Source of the DNA: Papaver somniferum
Taxonomy: Eukaryota; Streptophyta; Magnoliopsida; Ranunculales; Papaveraceae
DNA: 64,000 nt
Reading direction: 5' to 3'
Assembly (NCBI RefSeq): GCF_003573695.1
Contig: NC_039367.1
Coordinates: 25,816,442-25,880,441 of the forward strand
Below, one piece after another: positions 34,167 to 44,329 of the stretch. The notes beneath the pieces are model-generated. The model saw nothing but the letters and a program-made list of their open reading frames with translations, was not told the origin of the DNA and searched no databases. A program made the position numbers and the translations under genes. The stretch's first letter is position 1, and every line of letters begins with the position of its first letter.

Positions 34167-34893
34167 TGCTAGAGCCGCAACAATTAAATACTGAAAAATG
34201 ATGTTAAAATTAAATTTCTGAAAATGAAATAAAACACTCAAATGTTTAACAACACACTGAGGACAGAGTCACTTGATCATCAAGTTGTCCTTAACACTAT
34301 AGTTCACCGGTACGCATCAAAATGAGTGATGCTTATACCACGTGGTGAAGTCTTATCCAGGATAAAACTGCCCGTTGCAAGCACTATAAGCACTACATCA
34401 CTTGCCCACTTACGAACTCAACAACAAGGATTAAGAGGAAATAAACGCCGAAGCGCACAACAAAGCGACAAGAGGGGGAAATAGCTAGGGATAATAGCCT
34501 GCTCTGGTACACATTGAAATGAAGAAATTCTTTTTCTTTTTTAGGCAGTGAAAATAAATTTGACATAAATTGTATTTGATAACTTCCCCCATTGAATATA
34601 AAAACATTTAAGGAATTAAAACCTTGTTTTAATTTTAACAAAAACAGTAGGATTTATAATCTTGTTTTAGTTATTCCGTTTAGGAATTTAAACTTGTTTC
34701 AATTTTAATCTTGGTTCACTTATGCATGTGCACACATGCATTAGGCATGACAAGTGTTTCATGCCCACCCATATTTGTATTTCATTCACTCATAAAAAAT
34801 GAGTAAGCATCCTTAGACCTTTAGGTCATTAGATCAATTCTAACCAAGACCAAAAAAATTAAAAGATACTAAAAAGACTCATTTTCTCCAACA
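34167..34893 (-). repeat. 5' LTR of the decayed copia element
   Basis: 727 bp, matching 29236-30011. The interior side (34150-34166 on the plus strand) has no canonical TGG primer site, so the PBS is either mutated or of an unusual kind. Confidence 0.8.
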
Positions 34894-34912
34894 ACATTTA
34901 CAGTTCCAGTTC

Positions 34913-34990
34913 TATAAAAGCAGCTATCATATATCTTCCACCAATCATATATAAAAGCATCTATCATATATCTTCCACCAATCATATACC
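34913..34990 (+). repeat. Two 37-bp direct repeats
   Basis: The unit begins TATAAAAGCA and contains CTATCATATATCTTCCACC. It occurs at 34913 and 34950 with one difference, next to the copia insertion site. Confidence 0.8.
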
Positions 34991-36160
34991 AATTTCCCAA
35001 GCTCAGTTCATGCATAACTCATGTATGTAATGGAACCTTAGACTTGGTCATAGGAGAGGGATAATGAAATACAATGACCAGGCATTACGCTTCTTGATTC
35101 AATCATGCTAGATCCTGATAATGAAGATTCTCCATTTTAGCTGGGGCATAATGTATATGCTGTTTCAACCACTATTTTTGTTTTTGTTTGGGCAAATTTC
35201 CAAAAAAAAAAAGTTACGATAAGTTGATTGGTCTCACAAACATGCCGACCTTTACAAATCTTCATCAAAGGAAATTGCTAAAGCTAACGGGACACCTACT
35301 CGAAACCCAAATTAGATTGGGGAAATTATGGTTCTGTCTTATTTTGAGTGGTCCTAAGTAAGTATGAATTTCTGTTAGGTCCTTCCATTATAACATCATT
35401 CTCTTTTAGCACCATTTTATGTACCCTATAAGCGTGAAATGAAGCATACTTAAAAGAAAATTAAGATGTCGCCTCTCACGATGTAATACTCTCATAGCAT
35501 AAACTAATATCGCTCTGCTTCGTTACCCTGACGTAAGCGTTAAATTCCTCTATTGATGTTCTCTGAAGTTTCATTCCTGAGAATTCAACTCACCAACATA
35601 CATCAATTAATCCTTCTATTTGTGATCATCACTAGCATTTACACTATTTACAAGTTCAAGACCAATCATTAGAAAACAACAATTTTCAAACTTATCAAAA
35701 CTAATTCTGATACGACCATACCAAATTACCTTCATTCAACCGAGTTCTTACGAAGCAAAATTAGTACTGCAGCAGTTCATTACAATCCTATCAACACCCA
35801 CCAAAAAAACCTGAACATCTACATTACATACATTCATCACAAAACACTCAGTGAAAAAAACTACTTTCAATTCAATCCCCACCGCAACACTACTAGATAC
35901 CAGCCCCGACCTACCACAACCGTCACCCCCAAACTTCAGAAGCTGACTTGGAAAACTACTAAACAAACTAAAATCAACAAGAAAAGCAAAACCTAAACCC
36001 AAATCAAAGTTGTTTACTTAAACGAGAGAAATATAAAAGCAAGTGCAAGATCCAGAATACTGGGAGCAAGTACCAGCAGAACTTGTTAGCAAAACATCTG
36101 TTGATCATCACTATACTTTATTCAAATCCTAGTCCTGGTGTTCTTTCTGATACCCCAAGG
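34991..36160. other. Spacer without recognised genes
   Basis: A/T-rich. A minus-strand frame at 35748-36002 is hydrophobic and Cys/Val-rich with no known motif. The stretch just left of 36160 may be the 3' UTR of the acidic-protein gene on the minus strand. Confidence 0.4.
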
Positions 36161-36164
36161 GGGA

Positions 36165-36880
36165 TTATTGATAATCATCCCCATCGTAGATCCACTCATC
36201 TTCCTCATCACTTGCATTGTTGTATTCACTACCAGATGAAGCAGGAGGCCCATAACCGTCATCATAACTTTTAAAAGCATTAGACTCAGCACTTGCACCA
36301 TTCTCATCCTCCAACAACTCTTCATAATCTTCATCAGAATCAGCTTCATGCATGTTCCTTGAAAAGATTACAGGATTGTCATTCTCTTGCAGATATCGCA
36401 TATAAAGCATGTCTTCTTCATACTCCACCATCCTTCGCTTCTCTTCAGCAGCATCTGAATCTTCCTGAGTTGAATCAATCTCCTCAATGTAATACTTATC
36501 CCCTTCATCTTCATCTGATTCAGTCTCTGTTGCACTTCTACACCTTTTCCGACTATCCTTCTCCAAACGCTCTTTTCTGTTCCTTTCATCCCTTGCCGTT
36601 TTTTTTCTTACCATGCAGCAAATTCAAAAGCATTATCCTCATTCTCCTTTTGCCTCTCAGTCTCTCGTTGACGACGATCAATCTCTTCCTGAACAACATC
36701 CTTCAACTTCCCTAATTCCTGATTTCCTAAAGATCTTGCAACGCTCTTTGCTAAATCATATGCACTACTTGTTGGAGAAGAAGAAGAAGAAGCATGATTA
36801 CCAGAGTTTTTGATTTCTAAACTCTTATGATGTTGCTCTAATTTTTTACCTTTATGGTTACCTTTCTACTATAATACTTT
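36165..36880 (-). pseudogene. Broken gene or exon for an acidic, charged protein
   Basis: Minus strand. One frame (about 36870-36600) reads KLEQHHKSLEIKNSG, a Ser run, SAYDLAKSVARSLGNQELG and EEIDRRQRETERQKENED. It hits a stop (AAW*) at a GGTAAGA(8) tract, and a second frame (36614-36165, 149 codons) takes over: ARDERNRKERLEKDSRKR, then a long Glu/Asp/Ser-rich tail ending DEWIYDGDDYQ. The composition flows smoothly across the join, which suggests one ancestral frame with a 1-2 base indel in the A run. A splice donor at GCATG/GTAAG is the alternative. A charged coiled-coil followed by an acidic tail suggests a nuclear protein. The family is not recognised, and there is no start codon in the first frame. 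Confidence 0.45.
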
Positions 36881-38112
36881 TTTTCTTATTAACCCAATTT
36901 ATAGACCCTTAATCAATACCATTTATAGTCATTTAAGACGTTTGGTTAAACGTCCCGTCCCTTGGAAATTCACGCATATTCAAGGCTATTCACATCTTCT
37001 CCAGAAACATCATTACCACATGAAAATTAATAGTCACAACCCATTTTCAGATGTTTCATTACTCAATAAACCTTTTAAAATTACTACTAAGACGGAGACT
37101 GGTGGTTCACCTAATTTTGATAAGTATTATTGTGCTTTAATAAGAATCTTGTATTCTGTGCAGGCCCAGGATTGGAAGCACTTGTTAAGAGGCAACATTG
37201 TTAACCAGAGCATATTGGATAGGCTATTTGCAACCATGCTAGATACAAGGATTACTCATCTAAACCGATATGCATGTACTCCTAGCCAATTTTGCACCAT
37301 TCATTTAAACCACTATCAGATTACCAGAAAGTCAAATAATTCTCCCACCCCTTATACCCTTTTCCCCACTCAAATATTTAAACGTTACACCTTAACTACC
37401 TTTGGCTGTATACAAAATCAATTTTTCCACCTTGGCAAGAACGACAATGGCATTTATAATTCACCTACTTTCCCCTACACCATGATGGCGTATCTTTGCC
37501 ACAAAATCTATTATGTTATCATTGGAAATTTGTTCTACTACAAAATTACAACATCATCATGTGAATCTTTATACTACTCATTCAAGGCATCACCAACACA
37601 ATGTGGTTAAAGTTTATGAGCCTTCTGTGGTTTGTACCTGGGAGAGAAGAGATACAAACAAAAACTACATAGTTTCTCAACCTACTTGTTGTCTTCAAAA
37701 AGGAAACCAGTTTTAACTCTCAAATATTTCCCATTTTAAGGTTCAATCAACTTCAGAGACTTGCCTCTTTTTGAACATTGTGGTGATATGTCAAGATCTT
37801 AACACCTACACCAAGAGAAGTGGAAGAAGTGCGACGAAAAGGAGCAAAACGCTCAAAATCAAGAGACGGGTCAAAAGCTACTCTCACTCAAACTTCAAAT
37901 CTGGAAATTCAAAACCTTGCTGCTCTAATAGGGTAAAAACTTACTGTACCATCTACTCTCACAACCAGTTTTTATTGATAAGGAAGTTCTTTTGGCTGAG
38001 AATGACAATAATTGGAAGTAGTGTACGGTGGGATGTGTCTACAGTAAAACTCTGGTACCTACATCTTCTATCAAGCATTATATCTGTACTCAATGGTCGT
38101 TAGCTCAATCCC
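36881..38112. other. Unassigned, probable 5' part of LINE 2 plus LTR scrap
   Basis: A 222-codon plus frame (36942-37610) reads, in part, CALIRILYSVQAQDWKHLLR and GNIVNQSILDRLFATMLDTR, with no motif I recognise. At 37811-37878 about 65 bp match, in reverse, 39508-39575 of the nearby gypsy LTR (both contain GCGACGAAAAGGAGCAAAACGC or its complement). The final part may belong to the 5' region and ORF1 of LINE 2. Confidence 0.35.
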
Positions 38113-38245
38113 CACTGTTACAACCTTTAGTGGTTTGAGAAACAAAGTTCTGATAATATTCCTTGCGGAATGTGATTTTAATAAGGTTGATGAACAAAGA
38201 CCATGGTATGCGTGTGGATTTCTCATAGTTTTAAGAGTGGTTCCA
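38113..38245 (+). pseudogene. LINE 2 ORF1, 5' piece
   Basis: One frame reads LRNKVLIIFLAECDFNKV, DEQRPWYACGFLIVLRVVP, the DUF4283-like core of plant L1 ORF1 proteins. It stops at the gypsy element at 38246 and the domain resumes at 47540. Confidence 0.7.
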
Positions 38246-39767
38246 TGATGGCTATCGTAAGTGCAATCAAATTAATAGTCTTATTTCAACACAATTAACT
38301 GGTAATATAATGGAAGTAAGGATCGTTCCCACGAAGAGCAGTGAGTTTTAGTTGTCAAAATGTCACAAAGGGGAGGGGGGTTGTTTTAGATTTGAATAAA
38401 GTAAATAAAAGCAATTTAAAATCTTAAGTTGTAAGCAATCGATAGAGATATGATCGAGGAATACTTCTTCGTATATAAACCGTCAATGAGTTAATATATT
38501 CATCTATTTGTCATTAATCATAGATTATCACCAACCGTAGAAAAGAATCTTTGGTCACTGGATACCGAAGCGCTCGAATACCAGATTTTATTCTTCCAAA
38601 CCACCAAATAGTAGCGCACTCAAGGTGTAGCTTGGTCAAATGCTTTATGATTTGTGACTTAGGTTAACCCAAGTGTAGTTAGACTCTTAGCGCAAGGTCC
38701 ACTTTCTAGTGTTGTTTCTACACGCGATTACTCCACAGAATCCCTCTGCAAGATTTCAAGCTTTCTACTTGTGTAGGGGTTATTCAACAATTACACGGAT
38801 ATCCTAACCCTTTACTAGCTTTAGATTAATCAATAAACTGATTTAGTTGGACACCTAGAACAATCAATCAATCATAATATTTACTCACAGTAGAAACAAA
38901 CGATAATCATATGAAGAAATCAAAATAGATTCATATATTAAATCAAATCAAGTTTACAACTTAGAATTCATCCTCAATCAATAGGTGTTTATATACGCGT
39001 GAATGTAGAAGCATCCATGATATACATATAAGAAAAGTTTAGAGATATCATTATGATTGATGAACCGCTCTGAAACCCTAGCTTTCGATCCGTGTGATGT
39101 TTCTCCTCTCCAAGACTTATAATTTAGTGACATTTTGATGATTTTTCATTCATTAACTAATACCTCTTTATATAGGTTTACATTGCTTGGCCTTCAAGTA
39201 TCTAGTTCGGTTCAAGAACCCGACCCGAAAATATGAAATAAAGAACCCAAATGTGAACTTTGGCCTTCACCGGTATGCATACCCGTTTGCATACTTAAAT
39301 TTAAGTTAAAACCAGGGGAAATAAGTATGCATTTCCATGGGAAATAAGTTCGCATACTTGCTTGTCTTCGGTATTCGATAAAAAGCTTGTTTTAGCCACA
39401 ACTTCTTCGTCCGAACTCGGAATAACCTCATTCTTTTGCATTATTTTATTCTTTCAATTGTCTTCAAGATGGTGATAAGAAATACTGAATTTGAATGAGT
39501 TAAGCTTGGTCTTTGGCCCGTCTCTTGATTATTAGCGTTTTGCTCCTTTTCGTCGCACTTCTTCCACTTCTCTTGGAATTGGGCACTCGGATACTTGGAA
39601 TACTCTTATTCCTAGCTCTTTTTATAACTATGTAGATCCTTTTTGGATGATTCACCTAATAGAGACAAATAAGAGAAAACCAAAGTAATAATACAAAAAT
39701 ACGCAAGAATAATAGTTAAAACAAGTATGGAATTGATACTAAAATCATATGAATTATGCACTTATAA
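38246..39767 (-). repeat. 3' LTR of the gypsy element
   Basis: Starts TGATGGCTATCGTAAGTGC and ends GCACTTATAA on the plus strand. The last two bases are mutated from the CA seen at 47538-47539. A purine tract (TCCCCCACAC on the plus strand, 39771-39780) follows. Confidence 0.88.
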
Positions 39768-39780
39768 AATTCCCCCACAC

Positions 39781-42480
39781 TTAGCTTTTGCTAGTCCTCG
39801 AGCAAACTAAATCAAACTAATCCTAAATACAACAACTCGATGTCATTGACAAAACAGTTGCATTTAGCTAATGCAACATGCCTTTAAACCCCTAGGTGTC
39901 CCTAGTGGACGACTTATAGTCTCGTAAGGGTTTAAAATAGGAATACCCACAAAACCTACTCCAATTTCTAGCCTTGGAAGAACTACTAAGGAAAGACACA
40001 AAGTAATAGCTAAATAATTAGCCTGCGTAAGCTCTTTAGCTGCAAACATCCCGCATAAATTCCAATCGTCACACATAAGCAATTACTTACATGTGACATT
40101 CAACCTGTTTGTAAAACTCTACTAAGATATTCATCGTACTTGTTGCAACGTTTTCCACAACACTCGCATACTAAAATCACATGGATAGATAAGAAAATGG
40201 AGATAGAAAAGTGAAGTGCAAAAATGTTGACTAAAGTGAAATATGTTACCCAAAATACTTGTATGAATGTCGTCAAAGGATTTTTATTTATAGCGCAATA
40301 GTTGAGAGAAGCACCTATTTAACTCGATAACATGATTAGATACTCTAAGCGCATGTTCCTTTTCAGCAAGTATGTGATAGTTTCCTTGGATCATGCATTC
40401 CACGCTTGTTTAGGAGACGGAGACAGGGACAACGTTTCACACATACTACTATCCAAGTGTCGATAACCTCATCAATAGTATTTTTGACTTGCTATATATT
40501 TATGATAGGTTTTTTTCATCGACTACATGATTTGTCCGCAATTCCGGACCTATCATTTGTTAATGTAGATAAATGAAGAGGAGCCATATATATATATATA
40601 TATATGTTTATTCTTCTTCTTTTTTTGGCTCACTCTTTCTGAGCGTAAGACAATTGTCTATGGGGCTTTTATATACTCAACCAATGATTACCTTGATACA
40701 ACATCCATGGCAGTACTACGATCCCACCAAATCACTTACAGAAACATATAACTGCAAATATAAAAAGAAGGTGATTCAGTAATGATTAATTACGAGGATG
40801 AATCTTTCAAAGACTATCGTGCTATTGCTAGCACCTGAGTTTCGCATTCAATTATGAACGTATATATAATTAAGGATTGTAGAACGATAAAGTGGAACTC
40901 AATCTATAGCAGTAAGAACTGTTTCAACCTAAAAAGGTTTAGAGTGTCATCTTAAATAACTCATAATTAACTCTAAAAGATGAAGTCTCAAGAATGCAAG
41001 AAATCAAAGAGTATTGGTTGTTTTATTTATTTATTTATTTATTTTATATGCAATCCAAACATGCTTAACTACTCCCCACACTTAAACTCAACATTGTCCT
41101 CAATGTTCAAAATCGAAAATTCTGACTTCTGACATAACAGCCATGAAAAACTCAAAACCTGTACCAATGGGTAGGGAACTAGGAAAAACATCATAAATGA
41201 AAGTTTTTCGCCTATGTCTTTTCTATAAGTTGTCAAAAGGGCACCGTGATTCGATAAACGGTCTGACTTTTTTGGCCTTTGGACTGACAGACATGCAATC
41301 TGGAAAAATACCGAAACTCAATTGTCCAGGCCTATCACTCCAACTTAACAGACTCCGAATTAAGATTTCCTTCTTTTAAAAGAAAGGTGACTCTGTCCTC
41401 TTTAAAATTTGGGGTCAACCACTCAAATCGGACTCCGTATGAAGTCTCGAGAGCTATTTTGGTGACAAGTGCGCAGTCAGAATTTTCTGAGGAGTACTCG
41501 TCAAAACTTTCATTATAGATATAGGACTTTGTAAAATCTAAGATGGGAATGAAAGATATGATATGAAAAACTAAGAAAATTAAAAAAAAAAGGGATAGAG
41601 ATACAAAACCGATGGGTTGCCTCTGATAAGTGAGTATTTTATATATTTTTAGTGTCCATTCCATGCTAGTAATTGCTTATTTTCTTGCAAATTACTGTAT
41701 ATTACTCTTGTTTTCTCTAATTTATGTTTTATTAGGTGAATCATCCAAAAGAAGCGAATTGGCACTTAATTGTGCAATAAAAGAAATTAGCCGCAAGCGG
41801 TGAAGGGCCAAATACCAAGTGGAACTCGTTCAAACCTAGGAGTTCTTGTTATCACCTCAGAGAGGACGAAAAGACGAAGCCAACGGTGAAAGAACAAAAT
41901 CATTGTGACCTCGTATGAAGAAGTTACGAGCAATTGAAGCAAGGCAAAGTGGCTCTCACATATTTTATGAACGCACCGGCCTGTAATACTCAAGACACCC
42001 AAGGAATAGGAACTGAACTGTCAGTCCTCTAAGACTGACAGTTGAGAGCGCGAGTGTTAAAGGAAGATAACAAGTTTACTCGGGGCTGCCTCCATCATCT
42101 CCTTCACTTCACGATCATTTCAGGGAGGTTCGGCCGAGCTTTCTAGAACTCGTGGGTTCATGGCAGTCGAAAGAAGGAGAACGTATCGAGTCTTAGATGA
42201 GAAAACAATGGAGTTGAGTTTAGCTTGCTGCAATACTCGGCAATAGAAGATGAAGACCACTGACAATGATCAGGACAGAGTTTGAAGAACATGGAATGAT
42301 CATGCACGGTAATGGTGGTGACTGAAGATGATGCCATCGAGCATGGGTTGATGGAGCTGTAATTGTCGTTGAATAAGACCGATGATAAAACAGATGTTAC
42401 CGAGCATTATGTACTGCCATTTATGGCAGTGATGACGAGTTGGATGCTGGCGATGATGAAGCAAATCAATGGCTGCTGGT
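39781..42480 (-). other. Gypsy interior without coding
   Basis: No pol domains are seen in any frame. Microsatellites lie at 40586-40605 (TA repeat) and 41021-41047 (TTTA repeat). A minus frame at 41335-41664 (109 codons) has a hydrophobic stretch (FVSLSLFFLIFLVFHIISF), which I judge to be chance A/T-rich sequence. The loss of pol makes the element dependent on relatives. Confidence 0.6.
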
Positions 42481-42485
42481 CAACG

Positions 42486-43094
42486 AAGTATTGAATTATA
42501 AGTGTTGGGGATATGTTATGATGGGGGCATCTTTCCACTAACTTTTTGTACCTATCCCAATATTCATAGAGAGACTCCCAGTAATCTGAAGAATACCATT
42601 GATCTCATTACGAACAGAGGCTGCCTTTGAAGCGGGAAAATATTTCTCCAGAAATAGCTTTTTCATCTCAGTCCATGTTGTAATACTCCCTGGAGGAAGG
42701 TAATACAACCATTTTTCTGCTAGGTCTATCAAAGAGAATGGGAAAGCTTGCAGCATTTCCATATCACTGTCTTCGGTACCTTGCCTAAGACTTGTCATCT
42801 TGTGTTAGAATTTTTGAAGATGACGATTCGGATCTTCACCTGGAAGTCCCTTGAACTTTGGTAGATGAGACTTCATCTCCATTGGATTAGTGATTGTAAC
42901 ACACAATGGTCGCGAATCTAAGCATGGAGATGTCAACTCTCGCAGCTTCCTCTCCTGAGTCGGAGGAGGTGGGTTTGCACCGTCTACCATTTCCTCTGAA
43001 GATTCTTGTTGCGTTTGCTGATGTGCTTGTAGTACCGTTCCCCTACGAGTTTGAATACCACACCTCTGGTAATCCCAATCTTTCGGTTCCATAG
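42486..43094 (-). pseudogene. Gypsy gag, N-terminal part
   Basis: Starts MEPKDWDYQRCG at 43092. Conserved Retrotrans_gag wording follows: LPKFKGLPGEDPNRHLQKF, LQAFPFSLIDLAEKWLYYL, PPGSITTWTEMKKLFLEKYF. There is one in-frame stop at 42803-42805 and a frameshift near 42570, after which the ESLYEYWDRYKKL segment is readable. Homology ends near 42486 at IQYF, so the C-terminal gag and all of pol are deleted. Confidence 0.88.
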
Positions 43095-43203
43095 ATTAAG
43101 TACCTGAAACAAAAAATCTAAAAAACAAAAATTAAAAACTAACAAGAAAGTCTAAAAACGAAGAATAAAACTAAGAAAAATAACAACTAAAGCTACTGAC
43201 TGC

Positions 43204-43221
43204 TCCCCGGCAACGACGCCA
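43204..43221 (-). other. Primer-binding site of the gypsy element
   Basis: The minus strand reads TGGCGTCGTTGCCGGGGA, one mismatch from the very common plant gypsy site TGGCGCCGTTGCCGGGGA. It sits a few bases inside the 5' LTR boundary at 43227. Confidence 0.85.
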
Positions 43222-44329
43222 AAATTTGATGGTTGTCGTAAGTGCAATCAAATTAATAATCTTATTTCCACACAAGTAACTGGTAAGATAATGGAAGTAA
43301 GGATCGTTCTCACGAAGAACAGTGAGTTTTAGTTGTCAAAAAGTCACAAAGAGGGGGTTTTGTTTTAGATTTGAATAAATTAAATAAAAGCAATTGAAAA
43401 TATTAAGTTGTATAAGCAATAGAGAGAGATATGATCGAGGAATCCTTTTTCGTATATAAACCGTCAATGGGTTTATATATTCATATATTCGTTATTAATC
43501 ATAGATCATCACCAACCGTAGAAAAGCAGCTTTGGTCACTGGATACCGAAGCGCTCGAATACCATATTCTATTCGTCCAAACCACCAAGTATTAGCGCAC
43601 TCAAGGTGTAGCTTGGTCGAATGCTTTATGTTTTCTGACTTAGGTTAATCCTAGTAGTTAGACTCTTAGCGCAACTTCCACTTTCTAGTGTTGTTTCTAC
43701 ACATGATTACTCCACAGAATCCCTCTGCAAGGTTTCACGCTTTCTACTTGTGTAGAGGTTATTTAACAATTACACGGATATCCTAACCCTTTAGTAGCTT
43801 CAGATTAATCAATAAACTGATTTAGTTGGCCACCTAGTACAATCAATCAGTCAATCATAATATTTATTCACAGTAGAAACAAACGATTATCACATGAAGA
43901 AATCAAAATAGATTCATATATTAAATCAAATCAAGTTTACAACTTAGAATTCATCCTCAATCAATAGGTGTTTATATACTCATGGATGTAGAAGCATCCA
44001 TGATATACATATAAGAAAAGTTTAGAGATATCATTACGATTGATGAACCGCTCTGAAACCCTAGCTTTCGATCCTTGTGATGTTTCTCCTCTCCACGACT
44101 TATAATTTCGTGACCTTTTGATGATTTTTCATTCATTACCTAATACCCCTTTATATAGGTTTATATTACTTGGCCTTCAAGTATCTAGTTCGGTTCAAGA
44201 ACCCGACCCGAAAATATAAATTAAAAACCCCAAACGTGAACTTTGGCCTTCACCAGTATGCATACCCGTTTGCATACTTAAATTTCAGTTAAATCCAGGG
44301 AAAATAAGTATGCATACCCGTTTGCATAC

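Larger units (their letters stand above)
29236..34893 (-). mobile_element. Decayed Ty1/copia element (minus), 5,658 bp
   Basis: The two LTRs are 29236-30011 and 34167-34893. They start TGTTACAGCTGCAAC and TGCTAGAGCCGCAAC on the plus strand and both end TTTTCTCCAACA. Flanking 5-mers GCATT (29231-29235) and ACATT (34894-34898) look like a TSD with one mismatch. A polypurine tract (ATCCCCCAC on the plus strand) adjoins the left LTR, so the element runs right to left. Fragments of gag, integrase and RT/RNase H lie in copia order (integrase before RT). Confidence 0.85.

Noticed and set aside
29236..34893. Terminal repeats as a DNA transposon
   Set aside because: The repeats are direct, not inverted, with a polypurine tract and copia integrase/RT remains between them.
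35748..36002. 84-codon minus frame, hydrophobic and Cys-rich
   Set aside because: No signal-peptide-like start with a mature domain and no known motif, and it lies in probable 3' flank of the acidic-protein gene.
36942..37610. 222-codon plus frame as a host gene
   Set aside because: It is long enough to note, but I see no domain, the composition is rich in Tyr/Thr/Asn/His as in random A/T-rich DNA, and it probably lies in the 5' part of LINE 2. Kept only as unassigned.
41335..41664. 109-codon minus frame with a hydrophobic segment
   Set aside because: It lies in the non-coding interior of the gypsy element. A/T-rich DNA easily gives Phe/Leu/Ile runs, and no paralogue or motif supports it.
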